This document shows positions 37,853 to 47,136 of a DNA stretch of 64,000 nt, piece after piece. The stretch is from Gracilimonas sp040117685 (lineage in GTDB: Bacteria > Bacteroidota > Rhodothermia > Balneolales > Balneolaceae). Position 1 is the stretch's first letter; the number at the start of each line of letters is the position of its first letter. The notes beneath the pieces were generated by a model that was not told where the DNA came from, did no database searches, and worked only from the letters and a program-made list of their open reading frames with translations. The stretch covers positions 140,728-204,727 of the forward strand of contig NZ_JBEDYP020000015.1 in the NCBI RefSeq assembly GCF_040117685.2, given 5' to 3'. Position numbers and translations under genes: made by a program.

Positions 37853-38251
37853 ATGAAATCTTTTTTGGCCATAATTTCAGGATTTGCAGGATTCCTCTTT
37901 TTTGAAGGATTTGCCCGGCTTATCATCACTTTTTATCACCGGGTTGATTTCCAGTTTTATGGTATTTCACACTTTCCTTCTACCGTTTGGGTTGTTGTAA
38001 TACTGCTATCTGTACTTACCAGTACCTGGCTTGTCTCTATGCTTATCCTCACGGTAACCAATAAAGATTCTCTCCTTCATGCTGTAATTTTTGGAGGAGT
38101 CCTGATTGGGTGGAGAGCTATGGAATTCTATAATTCTTATCAATCTGAACCATTATGGTATTTTGGAATCGTTATACTACTACATCTATCAGGCATCTTT
38201 CTTGCCTATCAATTATATACCAAACAACATGAGATTACTGATCCTTCTTAG
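37853..38251 (+). CDS. Small four-helix membrane protein of unknown function
   Basis: 132 residues from ATG 37853 (MKSFLAIISGFAGFLFFEGF). A TTG 48 nt earlier is in frame but would add polar residues ahead of the first helix. Four predicted membrane helices: FLAIISGFAGFLFFEGF, FPSTVWVVVILLSVL with TWLVSMLIL, AVIFGGVLIGW, and FGIVILLHLSGIFLAYQLY. No family recognised. Overlaps the next lipoprotein gene by 23 nt, so it heads that operon. Confidence 0.7.
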   Translation: MKSFLAIISGFAGFLFFEGFARLIITFYHRVDFQFYGISHFPSTVWVVVILLSVLTSTWLVSMLILTVTNKDSLLHAVIFGGVLIGWRAMEFYNSYQSEPLWYFGIVILLHLSGIFLAYQLYTKQHEITDPS

Positions 38252-39419
38252 TGCTCTTTTGCTGGTAAACGGATGCTCCGAAATGGCTGACATTCAACTT
38301 CAGGAAATATCTACTGTTTCCGGGGAAAACAGCTCTCTTCCCTCTTTATACACCGATAATACGGGCATCGTGTTTATGAGCTGGGTTGAAGAAAGAGGCA
38401 ATATCGCTGAGTTACATTTTGCTACATTCAAGAATAACACCTGGTCTGAACCTTCTGTTATATCAGCTGATTCAACCTGGTTCTTAAACTGGGCCGATTA
38501 TCCTTCCATAATTGGACATAATGGACAACCCATGGCTGCTCACTGGCTTAATAAGAAACCCGGCGGAACATATGCTTACGATGTTAACATCTCAGCTTAT
38601 ACTCATCAATGGTCTGAGAGAATCATACCTCATCAGGATAAAACCCCAACCGAACATGGATTCGTAAGTATGCTTCCCGCTTCCGATTCCACCTTCATGA
38701 TGGTATGGTTAGACGGTCGAAAAACAGCCGGAAGAGAACATCATGAGTATGCGGATATAAGCAAAGCTATGACCCTCAGAGGCGCAATAATTGACCAAAA
38801 TGGTCAAATCAAAGAAAAATTTCTTATCGATGATGCAGTTTGTGACTGTTGCAATACCTCCTTAGCAAAAACAGATAACGGGTTTATAGTCACTTACCGT
38901 AACCGCACGGAAGATGAAATTCGAGATATTTATTCCTCAATTTTCAGAGATGGAAGCTGGAGCGAACCTAAGCCTGTGCATAATGATAATTGGAAAATAG
39001 CTGCCTGTCCCGTTAACGGCCCGGCGGTTGGAGTTCAAAATGAAGTTGTAGCAACAAGTTGGTTTACCGGTGCAAACGGAGAGAGTAAATTACAATTAGG
39101 CATTTCGAATAATCATGGAACCGATTTCGATACGGTAATTTCAGTAGATGATCAAAATGCGATAGGAAGAACGGATTTATTAATAAGTGATGGCAAAATC
39201 TGGGTGAGCTGGCTTTCATCTGTTAATAATTACGGAAAGCTAAATCTTGCTTCTTATTCTCTGGATGGTAACCCATTAAATCAATATTCTATTCCAAATA
39301 TCTCCAAAGAAAGAAGTACCGGGTTTCCTCAGCTCGTTAGTTCTGAAAATAGTCTTCTTATAGCCTTTACCGATGTTTCCGAAGAAAGTAAACGAATCCG
39401 AATGTTTGAATTGAAATAG
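38229..39419 (+). CDS. Lipoprotein with BNR/sialidase-like beta-propeller
   Basis: 396 residues from ATG 38229; the lipobox LVNGC gives a mature start at Cys15. The rest has repeated W-motifs (GIVFMSWVEERG, NTWSEPSVIS, GKIWVSWLSS, and Asp-box-like repeats), typical of exo-sialidase/BNR propellers. A VCDCCNTSL segment (around 225) is an unusual Cys cluster for such a protein and might bind metal or haem. Propeller function is unknown. It overlaps the preceding gene by 23 nt and precedes the DUF1080 lipoprotein by 17 nt. Confidence 0.78.
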   Translation: MRLLILLSALLLVNGCSEMADIQLQEISTVSGENSSLPSLYTDNTGIVFMSWVEERGNIAELHFATFKNNTWSEPSVISADSTWFLNWADYPSIIGHNGQPMAAHWLNKKPGGTYAYDVNISAYTHQWSERIIPHQDKTPTEHGFVSMLPASDSTFMMVWLDGRKTAGREHHEYADISKAMTLRGAIIDQNGQIKEKFLIDDAVCDCCNTSLAKTDNGFIVTYRNRTEDEIRDIYSSIFRDGSWSEPKPVHNDNWKIAACPVNGPAVGVQNEVVATSWFTGANGESKLQLGISNNHGTDFDTVISVDDQNAIGRTDLLISDGKIWVSWLSSVNNYGKLNLASYSLDGNPLNQYSIPNISKERSTGFPQLVSSENSLLIAFTDVSEESKRIRMFELK

Positions 39420-39436
39420 TTAATGAATTCAACTTT

Positions 39437-40153
39437 ATGAATCTGAAAGCTTTTTTAGTCCCTGTAGTTACCTTATTTCTGCTTAATGGTTGTGAACCCT
39501 CTGAAGCCCCCGCTTCTCAGTCAGATAACACATTTCAGACCATCTTAACCGATAGTACTTTAAACCAATGGAGCGGCAAAGAAGGTTATTGGACATTTGA
39601 AAACGGAGTGTTGACTGGTGAAACCACACCAAATACGATTCTGATAGAGAATACTTTTTTTATCTGGGATGGTGATACCGGTCATGATTTTGAATTAAAG
39701 GCCGACTTCAGGATTTCGGAAAGAGGAAATAGTGGCATTAATTACTACAGCAAACCTGTGAAAGCAAAGGAATTTATGCTCAGCGGATACCAGGCAGACT
39801 TAGATGGTTCGCATAATTATACGGGGAATGTGTACGAAGAAAGAGGGAGAGCCACCCTGGCAAATCGAGGGGAAATTGTAAATATATCGGAAGGCAATTT
39901 TTCAGAGGTTTTGGCCAAAACCGGAACACAGGAATCGTTGTTTTCAAAAATTGATACAACCGAAAACGGCTGGAACAAATATCATATAATCGCACGAGGA
40001 AACTCCATCATTCATTTAGTAAACGGTCAGATTATGACCATTCTGCTGAATGATGACGGGGCAAAATCAACCACTAACAAATTGGGATTTCAACTACACC
40101 TTGGCCCTCCCATGAAAGTGGAGTTCCGAAATATCCGGTTGAAGAAATTATAA
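39437..40153 (+). CDS. DUF1080 (3-keto-disaccharide hydrolase-type) lipoprotein
   Basis: 238 residues with lipobox LLNGC. The body is a jelly-roll of the DUF1080 family: GYWTFENGVLTGE, DFELKADFRISERGNSGINYYSK, DLDGSHNYTGNVYEERGR, and WNKYHIIARGNSIIHLVNGQI. Members of this family in Bacteroidota and Planctomycetes have been linked to hydrolysis of 3-keto-glycosides. It is directly upstream of a haem dehydrogenase-like lipoprotein, a pairing that would suit oxidation of a sugar to the 3-keto form and then cleavage; this is inference. Confidence 0.82.
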   Translation: MNLKAFLVPVVTLFLLNGCEPSEAPASQSDNTFQTILTDSTLNQWSGKEGYWTFENGVLTGETTPNTILIENTFFIWDGDTGHDFELKADFRISERGNSGINYYSKPVKAKEFMLSGYQADLDGSHNYTGNVYEERGRATLANRGEIVNISEGNFSEVLAKTGTQESLFSKIDTTENGWNKYHIIARGNSIIHLVNGQIMTILLNDDGAKSTTNKLGFQLHLGPPMKVEFRNIRLKKL

Positions 40154-40211
40154 ACACTATTTGTACTTTAGCCAGTACATCATCAGGAATTTTACTCTTT
40201 ACTACCTTTGC

Positions 40212-42811
40212 ATGCATATCATTAACAGACGAATTAGCAGTATATCTCTCATCATAATTTCAGCCACTTTTTTATGGATTACAGGCTGCAACTCATCCCA
40301 AAACCAGGATCAGGAACAAACTCAACCAACGATGAGTCAGCAAGATCCGGGCAGTACTGACATTCAAACATTACCGGGATTTGAAGCACAATTGCTTTAT
40401 GAAGTGCCAAGAGGAAGTTATGGCACCTGGATTGCCCTTACGGTAGATAGCCAGGGACGCTTGATTGCTTCCGACCAAAGTAATAAAGGTATGTACCGTG
40501 TTACCATAAATGAAACGGAAGGTAAGCCCGAGGTAAACATCGAGGAGGTTACAATCCCGCTTTCAGGAGTAAACGGGTTTGCATGGAAAAACTGGGACTT
40601 ATACGCCAACGTTGGAGGCAAAGGAATTTTCAAAATGAGTGATGAACGCGGGGATGACCAGTTTGACGTACTGGAATTTCTTGGTGGTCCGGCCAAACTG
40701 GCTGAGCATGGAAATCACAGCGTTGTCAATACCGCTACAGATGATGACTTATATGTAATTAATGGAAACTATACTCCCAAGCCTGAACTTAACTCCAGCA
40801 GATTACCGAATTGGGATGAGGATTTATTGCTTCCACGAATGTGGGATATCAGAGGCAATGCCCGCGGTATTTATGCGCCCGGAGGCTACATAGCCAAAAT
40901 TAATCCTGATGCTTCTAAATGGGAGATGTTCAGTATTGGATATAGAAATCCATACGATGCAGCTGTAAATCCACATGGTGAGTTGTTTACGTTTGATTCC
41001 GATATGGAATGGGATTTAGGTATGCCGTGGTATCGCCCGACAAGGCTTATCCACGTCACAAGTGGCAGCGACTATGGCTGGCGAAGTGGCAGTGGGAAAT
41101 GGAAAGAATATTATGAAGACAGTCTTCCTCCTACCCTTAATACAGGTCGGGGTTCACCCACCGGAATACTCTTTGGTACCGGTGCCCAATTCCCCGCTAA
41201 GTATCAGCATGCTTTGTTTGCTCTGGATTGGCTTTATGGAACTATTTATGCCTTTCACCTTACTCCTGATGGAGCAACGTATAGAGCCGAAGCCGAAAAA
41301 TTTCTATCCGGCAATGCGCTGCCATTAACCGACGCAGTTATCGGTAAAGACGGTGCTTTGTATTTCATTATTGGAGGCAGGTCAAATGTCACCAAACTAT
41401 ATCGTGTGGTTTATACCGGAGACCAGTCAACCGAACCTGCTCCCTATCCCGATAATGCAGTATCGAAAGAAGCCCGACAAATTCGAAGGAATTTGGAAAA
41501 GTATCATGGAGTATCTGATCCAAATGCCCTCCCGAAAGCCTGGCCTTACCTTGATTCTGATCATCAATTTATACGCTATGCAGCTCGAATGGCGGTGGAA
41601 TCACAACCCGTGAATCTTTGGGCTAATAAAGCACTGAGTGAAAATGCGCCCTGGGCTAAGATTAATGGAATTATTGCTTTGGCAAGATCAAATTCTCAAC
41701 AGTACAGAGAAGAAGCTATCAACACATTGATTGAAACGAATCTGAACTCTTTCACCACAGAACAGACCTTAGGATATTTAAGGGCTCTGTCTCTGGTGTT
41801 CATGCGTCTTGGAGACCCGGTTGACTCACAAAAAGAACTTGTAACTGATAAATTACAGCAACTCCTTCCCTCAGAAGATCCAAGAGTTAATACCGAATTA
41901 ATCCGGCTATTGGTTTACCTGAAAGATGCGAGAGTCATTGAAAAAGCCCTGGCTTTGATTGAGAACCCCAAACCCATAGACTCCAAGCCCAACTGGATCG
42001 GTGTCTTAGATCATCCGGATGGAACCATCGAGAAGATGCAGGAAAATCCTCCTCCCGTTCAGGAAATAGAGTATTTATTCATACTTCGGAATCTTAGAGA
42101 TGGATGGACTATTGAACAAAGAAGGGAATATTTCACTTTTATTAATGAAGCATCCGGAAAAATGGGTGGTTCGAGTTATGCGGGATATTTAAGAAAAATA
42201 AGAGACGATGCATTGAGCAATGCCTCCAAAGAAGAACACGATGCGGTAGCAGATATTACAGGTGTGAGCTTAATTACAGAGCCGGGTTTTGAGATTGTAC
42301 AACCTGAAGGCCCCGGCAGAGACTGGACCGTAAATGAAGCAGTTGTTACGGTAGCAGATCATTTACGGAACGTAATTTCGAAAATGGCAGAAATGCCTTT
42401 TTTGCTACAGGTTGTGCATCCTGTCATCGATTTAATGGCTATGGGGGTAATATAGGTCCTGATCTAAGCACTATTGGCCTCAGATCTTCTGTTGATGTTT
42501 TGCTGGAAGACATCATTAACCCTGGCTCACTTATTTCGGATCAGTACAGCAGCTCCGAAGTAAAACTGAAAAATGGGGATTTGGTATCAGGACTTGTTAT
42601 AGAGCAAACAGATTCCTTGAAAATATATACCAGAAATCCCGACCAACCTCCTGTGGTTGTGAGTAAAGAACAGGTACAATCGATTGGACCTTCAAGTATA
42701 TCTCAGATGCCGGCTAATTTGCTAAACCCTCTTAACGAAGAAGAACTCAGAGATTTAGTAGCCTATTTACGTTCCGGTGGAAATCCTGACAGTAAGTTGT
42801 TTAAGAAATAA
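40212..42811 (+). CDS. PQQ/sorbosone-dehydrogenase-like haem lipoprotein (frameshifted)
   Basis: Full length is about 866 residues. Lipobox ITGC (N-term 40212). A six-bladed propeller of the soluble-glucose/sorbosone dehydrogenase type spans about 45-410 (GFAWKNWDLYANVGGKG, NGNYTPKPELNSSRLP, YGWRSGSG, LDWLYGTIYAF). HEAT-like helices follow (about 420-690). The last part is a PVC-type haem-binding domain with the CxxCH motif CASCH in a frame one base off. Restoring one T at 42362-42364 joins it into HFTERNFENGRNAFFATG, then CASCHRFNGYGGNIGPDL, and the terminal NPLNEEELRDLVAYL. It follows DUF1080 by 58 bp. Confidence 0.78.
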
Positions 42812-42831
42812 TTAGTCGGTCAAATACCGAG

Positions 42832-43203
42832 CTATCTTTGAACCCAGACAGTAGAATCAGCATAAACTATGACCTCTAATACCATGTCGGTATTGGCAGG
42901 TCTTCCGGTTAACCGGAAAGAAGAATGGGTTCTGTCGGAAATGGTATAGGTACCGTGTCCATTTTCGCTTTCGAGGTAGAGGTCCTTAAGAGTTACATCC
43001 GAAAAAGAATTTTGACCGCCACCCTGAATCTCTGGTCGCTCGAAGTAAGCGACAGACCTACCTATGGCCTCATACATTCCTTGTAATGTAGCCGACCTGT
43101 TAGGATTAAGCTCTCCCTTTGAGAATGTATTGTAAGCTACAGAAACAGTAATCGCCACAAGTACGGTTACTAATATGACAAGCAGTAATTCCCTTTTTCC
43201 CAT
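42832..43203 (-). CDS. Minor pilin-like protein
   Basis: 123 residues. The start is MGKRELLLVILVTVLVAITVSVA: a two-residue leader (MG), then a charged Lys-Arg-Glu stretch and a hydrophobic alpha1 helix of the pilin type. The C-terminal two-thirds are a small beta domain (GTYTISDRTHSSFRLTGRPA). A strong ribosome-binding site GGAGG is 5 nt ahead of the ATG (43209-43213), which supports this start. It follows the larger pilin by 88 bp with a terminator between. It presumably is a lower-expressed subunit of the same filament. Confidence 0.72.
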   Translation of the reverse strand: MGKRELLLVILVTVLVAITVSVAYNTFSKGELNPNRSATLQGMYEAIGRSVAYFERPEIQGGGQNSFSDVTLKDLYLESENGHGTYTISDRTHSSFRLTGRPANTDMVLEVIVYADSTVWVQR

Positions 43204-43233
43204 TTTGACCTCCGAATAAAATAAGAGTGGAGT

Positions 43234-43265
43234 AAAAAAAATGGCTCCCTTTCAGGAGCCATTTT
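43234..43265 (-). terminator. Rho-independent terminator of the major pilin gene
   Basis: On the minus strand AAAATGGCTCC pairs with GGAGCCATTTT around TGAAA, then a run of T residues. It lies between the two pilin genes, so transcription of the major pilin probably ends here for most transcripts. Confidence 0.88.
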
Positions 43266-43291
43266 AAACTTATGATATAGATACGAATCTA

Positions 43292-43744
43292 TTAGTCATT
43301 TTCAACCCAAGTAATACCACCTGGTCCGATATCAGCTTGAAGCGGTCCGTTTCCGGTAGCAGAGCTAACAGAAGAAGTAACCGGTCCGTCGATACGGCTT
43401 GCAGGATAAGCGGTAATTTGGAATGTAGTATCAGTAGCACCCGGTGCAGAGAAAGTATATACACCGTTAGCATTAACAGCTGTCAAACCGCCATTAGCGA
43501 TTTCATCAGCCGGGAAAGCAACTGTATTGAAGGTAATACCTTCCCAGTCACCGCCGCCGCCGCCAAGCATCTCAGGCTTCATGAAATAGCCCTGAGCTGA
43601 AGAAGCGAAAGTAGCAATATCCTGACGAACTGCGTCAAGGTTAGCTGAATCAGCAGCTGATCCGAATGTGTTAATAGCCACAACCGTCGCAATACCTACG
43701 ATGATTGTTACGAGAATTACGAGAAGTAATTGTTGTTGACCCAT
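43292..43744 (-). CDS. Major pilin-like protein
   Basis: 150 residues. The start MGQQQLLLVILVTIIVGIA has a two-residue MG leader followed by the hydrophobic alpha1 helix; +5 is Leu, not the usual Glu. A strong AGGAG ribosome-binding site (43751-43755) sits 7 nt ahead of the ATG and supports the start. The mature domain is a small Gly-, Ala-, Thr-rich beta protein with an internal GGGGG run. A terminator follows and the upstream gap is long, both as expected for an abundant protein. It is likely the filament subunit for the 20.6-30.3 kb operon. Confidence 0.75.
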   Translation of the reverse strand: MGQQQLLLVILVTIIVGIATVVAINTFGSAADSANLDAVRQDIATFASSAQGYFMKPEMLGGGGGDWEGITFNTVAFPADEIANGGLTAVNANGVYTFSAPGATDTTFQITAYPASRIDGPVTSSVSSATGNGPLQADIGPGGITWVEND

Positions 43745-44178
43745 GATGATCTCCTATTGTAGTGTTGTTTTGTGTTTGTTAAACTGTTTTCAATTTATCT
43801 GATGCAAATTTTAGTAATAACTACATCAAAGTAAATTAGAAATTATTTAGTGTTGTTTGGTTTTTTCTTGATCACAAGAGTGATCTCTTTTTCAATTGTT
43901 ACAAAACTTAATTAAAAAATTTTAATATTCGCAGAAAAAATTATTGTATTGATTCATTTTCTGCCATGCTTATGTAAGCACGGATCAATCTACGAAATAA
44001 AAATCAGGTTGGATGTACATTAAGGAAGTTTTAATACTATTGTTAGCCGATTTTTACCCTTTACCCCCTCCGGTGTTAAACCTCTTAGCTTGAATAAATA
44101 TCATTGCCGTAACCCTGGCAGGGTTATTCGGTTATTCAGGCATCATGGCTTGAGACCGGGAGGTGAGTATAAAAATGA
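43745..44178. other. Long intergenic region between pilin and SDR genes
   Basis: 434 bp. The part next to the pilin start (43745-44000) is AT-rich and should hold the pilin promoter. GATCAC-AAGA-GTGATC at 43870-43885 forms a 6-bp hairpin. On the SDR side a short palindrome AACCCTGGCAGGGTT is at 44111-44125. No gene, tRNA or riboswitch was recognised. Confidence 0.5.
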
Positions 44179-44892
44179 TCACATCGGTGGCACCTCTCCC
44201 CCCTGTGGCATTACTGTAATTTCTTCTGCCACACTTCTGCTGCTTAACTCCGAAAGGGTTACGATCAGCCTTCCTACATCCTCGGGGTCAATAAGTTTAT
44301 TAGGGTCTATTTCAACTTCATGCCAGGATGTTGAATACGTTTGACCAAGGTTAATGGCCGTTACAGCTATGTTTGAACCCATCAGTTCTTTCCTGAGAGA
44401 GCGTGTGTACCCCAATAAAGCATGTTTCGACATAGAGTATGCCCCACTGTCTTTTAAACCCTTCAAAGCTCCCACAGAGCTTATATTCACAACTAATCCT
44501 CTCTTTCTGCTTTTCAACTCCGGCAAAACAGCCTTTGTAAGGTTAAATGCACCGGCTGCATTAATCTCAAACTGAGATACAAACTCCTCATGGGATGTGT
44601 CTACCAGTTTTTTAAATAAGAAGGAACCGGCATTATTAATCAGAATGCCCGGATTCAGCTTTCCAAAATCAATCTCTCCTATTTTAACATCATTGGTAAT
44701 ATCGAGAGTTAGAATCTCAACCTTTGAAGCACCTTCACCAATACACTCCTTTTTGGCCTCGGTTAATTCTTGCTCATTTCGGGCGATTAAGACAAGCGGA
44801 TGATTTGTTTTTCGGGCAAATACCCTGGCTATCGAAAGGCCGATTCCTTTACTACCCCCTGTAATTATTACCGATTGGTCGCTAAATGCCAT
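44179..44892 (-). CDS. Short-chain dehydrogenase/reductase
   Basis: 237-residue classical SDR. It has the nucleotide-binding TGGSKGIG, the NNAG strand (LINNAGSFLF), Ser in NISSVG, and the catalytic YxxxK as YSMSKHA. 3-oxoacyl-ACP reductase-type and other ketoreductases share this layout, so substrate is open. The last residues are VMPQGGEVPPM. It begins 7 nt after the queE stop in the same direction but shares no obvious pathway with it. Confidence 0.9.
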   Translation of the reverse strand: MAFSDQSVIITGGSKGIGLSIARVFARKTNHPLVLIARNEQELTEAKKECIGEGASKVEILTLDITNDVKIGEIDFGKLNPGILINNAGSFLFKKLVDTSHEEFVSQFEINAAGAFNLTKAVLPELKSRKRGLVVNISSVGALKGLKDSGAYSMSKHALLGYTRSLRKELMGSNIAVTAINLGQTYSTSWHEVEIDPNKLIDPEDVGRLIVTLSELSSRSVAEEITVMPQGGEVPPM

Positions 44893-44899
44893 CGTATGA

Positions 44900-45550
44900 T
44901 TATGGTACTTTTAAAAATTTATGAGTCTGAAGACTGATACCCCATTCCGGATTTTCCTTCACATAGTCCACAATCAAGTCTATAGACTTCGGGGTGTCCC
45001 ACTCCGGCTGGAGCAACAATTTTGTTCCTTCCGGGCATTTTGCTGCATTTTCCTCCGCCCACTTCAGGTCTTTGTTTGTAAGAACAACTACCTTTAATTC
45101 ATCTACATATGCAAATACTTCTCCGGTAGGTTTTTTGAACCGTTTGGGAGAAAGGGTGATCCAATCCAATTGCCCGGATAAGGGAGATGACCCACTGGTC
45201 TCAATATGAACCTGTAATCCGGCCGATTTCAACCCAAGGGTAAGCGGCAGCAGATCATGCAATAGGGGTTCTCCACCAGTAATCACAACGAATGGTGCTT
45301 CACTTTCTTTAGCAGCTTCCACCAATTCGCGGACCGAAAATTTCGGATGTCCTTCTTCTTCCCAACTTTCTTTCACGTCACACCACCAGCAATTAACATC
45401 ACAACCGGCTGTACGGATAAAATATGAAGCTCGGCCTGTATGTGCTCCTTCTCCCTGAATGGTATAAAAATGCTCCATTATCGGGTACTCAACATCCATG
45501 AAGTCTCTATCACCGGTAAGCCATTCGGTATGGTTTTCTGTTTTAAACAT
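44900..45550 (-). CDS. queE: 7-carboxy-7-deazaguanine synthase (radical SAM)
   Basis: 216 residues. Converts 6-carboxytetrahydropterin to 7-carboxy-7-deazaguanine in queuosine/preQ0 synthesis, using a 4Fe-4S cluster and S-adenosylmethionine. The start YPIMEHFYTIQGEGAHTGR is followed by the cluster motif CDVNCWWCD (CxxxCxxC). The GGEPLLH segment contacts the methionine. An in-frame ATG at 45499 is possible. It overlaps queD by 8 nt. Together they make the queuosine precursor that the DUF3524 glycosyltransferase at 11962 would act on after tRNA insertion. Confidence 0.93.
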   Translation of the reverse strand: MFKTENHTEWLTGDRDFMDVEYPIMEHFYTIQGEGAHTGRASYFIRTAGCDVNCWWCDVKESWEEEGHPKFSVRELVEAAKESEAPFVVITGGEPLLHDLLPLTLGLKSAGLQVHIETSGSSPLSGQLDWITLSPKRFKKPTGEVFAYVDELKVVVLTNKDLKWAEENAAKCPEGTKLLLQPEWDTPKSIDLIVDYVKENPEWGISLQTHKFLKVP

Positions 45551-45977
45551 CTTTATCAGTGTACTCTACCCAGCTGGTTTCCGTTTCCCAAACCGTAACG
45601 GTTAGCTCAATATCTCCGGGGATGCGGCTTTTGGTTTCTTTATGGATGAACTCAGCAATCCGTTCAGCCGTAGTGTTTTCGGGCATCAATTCATTTAGAA
45701 AGCCATGATCAAACCCACCCTTTTCTGAGTCTTTGGCTGCCCACTTCAGTTCTTTGAAGTCGCAAACCATATCAGGGGTTTCCAAATATTGGGAAGGATT
45801 CAGTTTGTTGGATTTAGCGGTCATCATCACTCTGTAAGAATGCCCGTGCATTCTTCCGCATTTCCCATCATATCCTTCAATAAAATGGGCAGCATCAAAT
45901 TTAAACTCAGTATGTAGCGTCCAGGTTGGCATTATATAGTCTGTATTTTTGATATCATTTACTGCGATATCATTCAA
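45543..45977 (-). CDS. queD: 6-carboxy-5,6,7,8-tetrahydropterin synthase
   Basis: 144 residues (an internal ATG at 45932 gives 129). The fold is T-fold, with zinc His in FDAAHF and CGRMHGHSY (catalytic Cys, zinc His) and FDHGFLNE. C-terminal Glu in VTVWET. Converts dihydroneopterin triphosphate to 6-carboxytetrahydropterin, the step before QueE. queE starts 8 nt inside its end. queC and queF are not in this window. Confidence 0.93.
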   Translation of the reverse strand: MNDIAVNDIKNTDYIMPTWTLHTEFKFDAAHFIEGYDGKCGRMHGHSYRVMMTAKSNKLNPSQYLETPDMVCDFKELKWAAKDSEKGGFDHGFLNELMPENTTAERIAEFIHKETKSRIPGDIELTVTVWETETSWVEYTDKDV

Positions 45978-46005
45978 TAAAAAAAGCCACGTTGTGGCGT
46001 GGCTT
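45978..46005 (-). terminator. Rho-independent terminator downstream of the thioredoxin-like operon
   Basis: On the minus strand AAGCCACG pairs with CGTGGCTT around CCACAA, followed by a T run (plus-strand A run at 45979-45985). It is 25 bp after the stop of the thioredoxin-like gene and ahead of queD. Confidence 0.85.
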
Positions 46006-46029
46006 AAAATTACGGGATTTTCAGTAAAA

Positions 46030-46647
46030 TTACTTAGTCCGCTTTATGGTACATCCAAGTGATCGGGTTTCCTTAGTGCTGACCTCAGTTCCGCTTATCA
46101 TCTGGTTGATAGCATCTTCTGCATAGGTTGACTCCACGGAATTCGCGTCATTAGCGTTATCATCTATTGCACCATGATAAACCAATGTTAAGTTCTCATC
46201 AAAAAGAAAAATCTCCGGTGTGCGCGTTGCCCCGAATGCATCCGCAATTACATGATTCTCATCCAGAGCATAAGGAAATTCATAATCCTGCTTCTGAGCC
46301 CGTTTTCTCATGTCTTCCATCGATTCCCCACGGTTCCTAATGCGTTCATTGGGATTCAGAGCAATCATTCCGATATCATTAGCCGCTGCAAGCGCGGCCA
46401 GGCCGTTGTACCGGTCCTCCCATTTAGCCACCCAGGGACACGTATTGCAAGAGAACATCACAAGTAGACCCTTATCTCCGGCTACACCTGAAAGTGTCAG
46501 TGTTCGTCCAGATGTATCTTCAACTTCCTGGTTTATCTGGGGAGCTTTGTCGCCAATTTCGAGGCTATTGTTTGTCTGAGTTTGAGCAAAAGCTGTTAAA
46601 ACCAACACTGCCGATAATCCCAGTATGAGTTTTGTCAATTTAATCAT
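46030..46647 (-). CDS. Exported thioredoxin-fold/peroxiredoxin-like protein
   Basis: 205 residues. Signal peptide ends in LTAFAQ. The AhpC/TSA-type thioredoxin fold has MFSCNTCPWVAKWEDR, where CxxC is CNTC, and the typical NPNERIRNRGESMEDM and ATRTPEIFLFD. It would act as a periplasmic thiol reductant or peroxidase. It starts 3 nt after the TlpA-like gene. Confidence 0.84.
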   Translation of the reverse strand: MIKLTKLILGLSAVLVLTAFAQTQTNNSLEIGDKAPQINQEVEDTSGRTLTLSGVAGDKGLLVMFSCNTCPWVAKWEDRYNGLAALAAANDIGMIALNPNERIRNRGESMEDMRKRAQKQDYEFPYALDENHVIADAFGATRTPEIFLFDENLTLVYHGAIDDNANDANSVESTYAEDAINQMISGTEVSTKETRSLGCTIKRTK

Positions 46648-46650
46648 GGC

Positions 46651-47136
46651 TTAATCCTCATTAATAACATTAAGTAATTCTGATTCAAAAGTCTCCAGTT
46701 CGGCTTTTCCTTCCCATGAAACCGTGACCTCACCTTGTCTATTATACACAATGGTAAAGGGAAGTGCACCCGTCCAATCATTAGAAATGGTTGTTATAAA
46801 CTCATTATCCTTCCCCACTTTAAAATAGGTTTCAAAATCGACCCCTTGTTTTTTCAGAAATGCTTCTGCTTCATCGCGTGCCTCTCTGAAATCACCGGAA
46901 ACAAAAATCAGTTTAAACTGACCCTCATATTTCTCATTAAGCTCCATCAAATAGGGGAATTCTTCAATACAGGGGGCGCACCAGGTCGCCCAGAAATTCA
47001 TCAATACCGGCTTCTCGCCTTTATACTCTTCCACCTTGGCCATAACCTGATCAGCTGTGGCATCCACTAAAATTTCATCTCCTGAAAAGGACAGACTCAT
47101 TGTTAGTAAAAGAATACTGCTTATGATTGTCTTCAT
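46651..47136 (-). CDS. TlpA-like periplasmic thiol-disulphide oxidoreductase
   Basis: 161 residues. An N-terminal signal peptide (MKTIISSILLLTMSLSFS) is followed by a thioredoxin domain with the active site FWATWCAPC and the cis-Pro region TGALPFTIVY. Likely delivers reductant to periplasmic or lipoprotein cysteines. It overlaps the ATL gene by 4 nt and is followed 3 nt later by a second thioredoxin-fold gene. Confidence 0.88.
   Translation of the reverse strand: MKTIISSILLLTMSLSFSGDEILVDATADQVMAKVEEYKGEKPVLMNFWATWCAPCIEEFPYLMELNEKYEGQFKLIFVSGDFREARDEAEAFLKKQGVDFETYFKVGKDNEFITTISNDWTGALPFTIVYNRQGEVTVSWEGKAELETFESELLNVINED

Noticed and set aside
40203..40210. TACCTTTG as a promoter -7 element for the haem dehydrogenase
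   Set aside because: It ends 1 bp before the chosen start codon, so transcription would begin inside the gene, and there is no TTG at 19-20 bp upstream.
43870..43885. Terminator or regulatory hairpin in the pilin upstream region
   Set aside because: Only 6 bp of stem, and on the pilin strand it is not followed by T residues; it is reported only as part of the intergenic entry.
44090..44344. Plus-strand open frame opposite the SDR gene
   Set aside because: It overlaps the well-supported SDR gene on the other strand and has no recognisable features.
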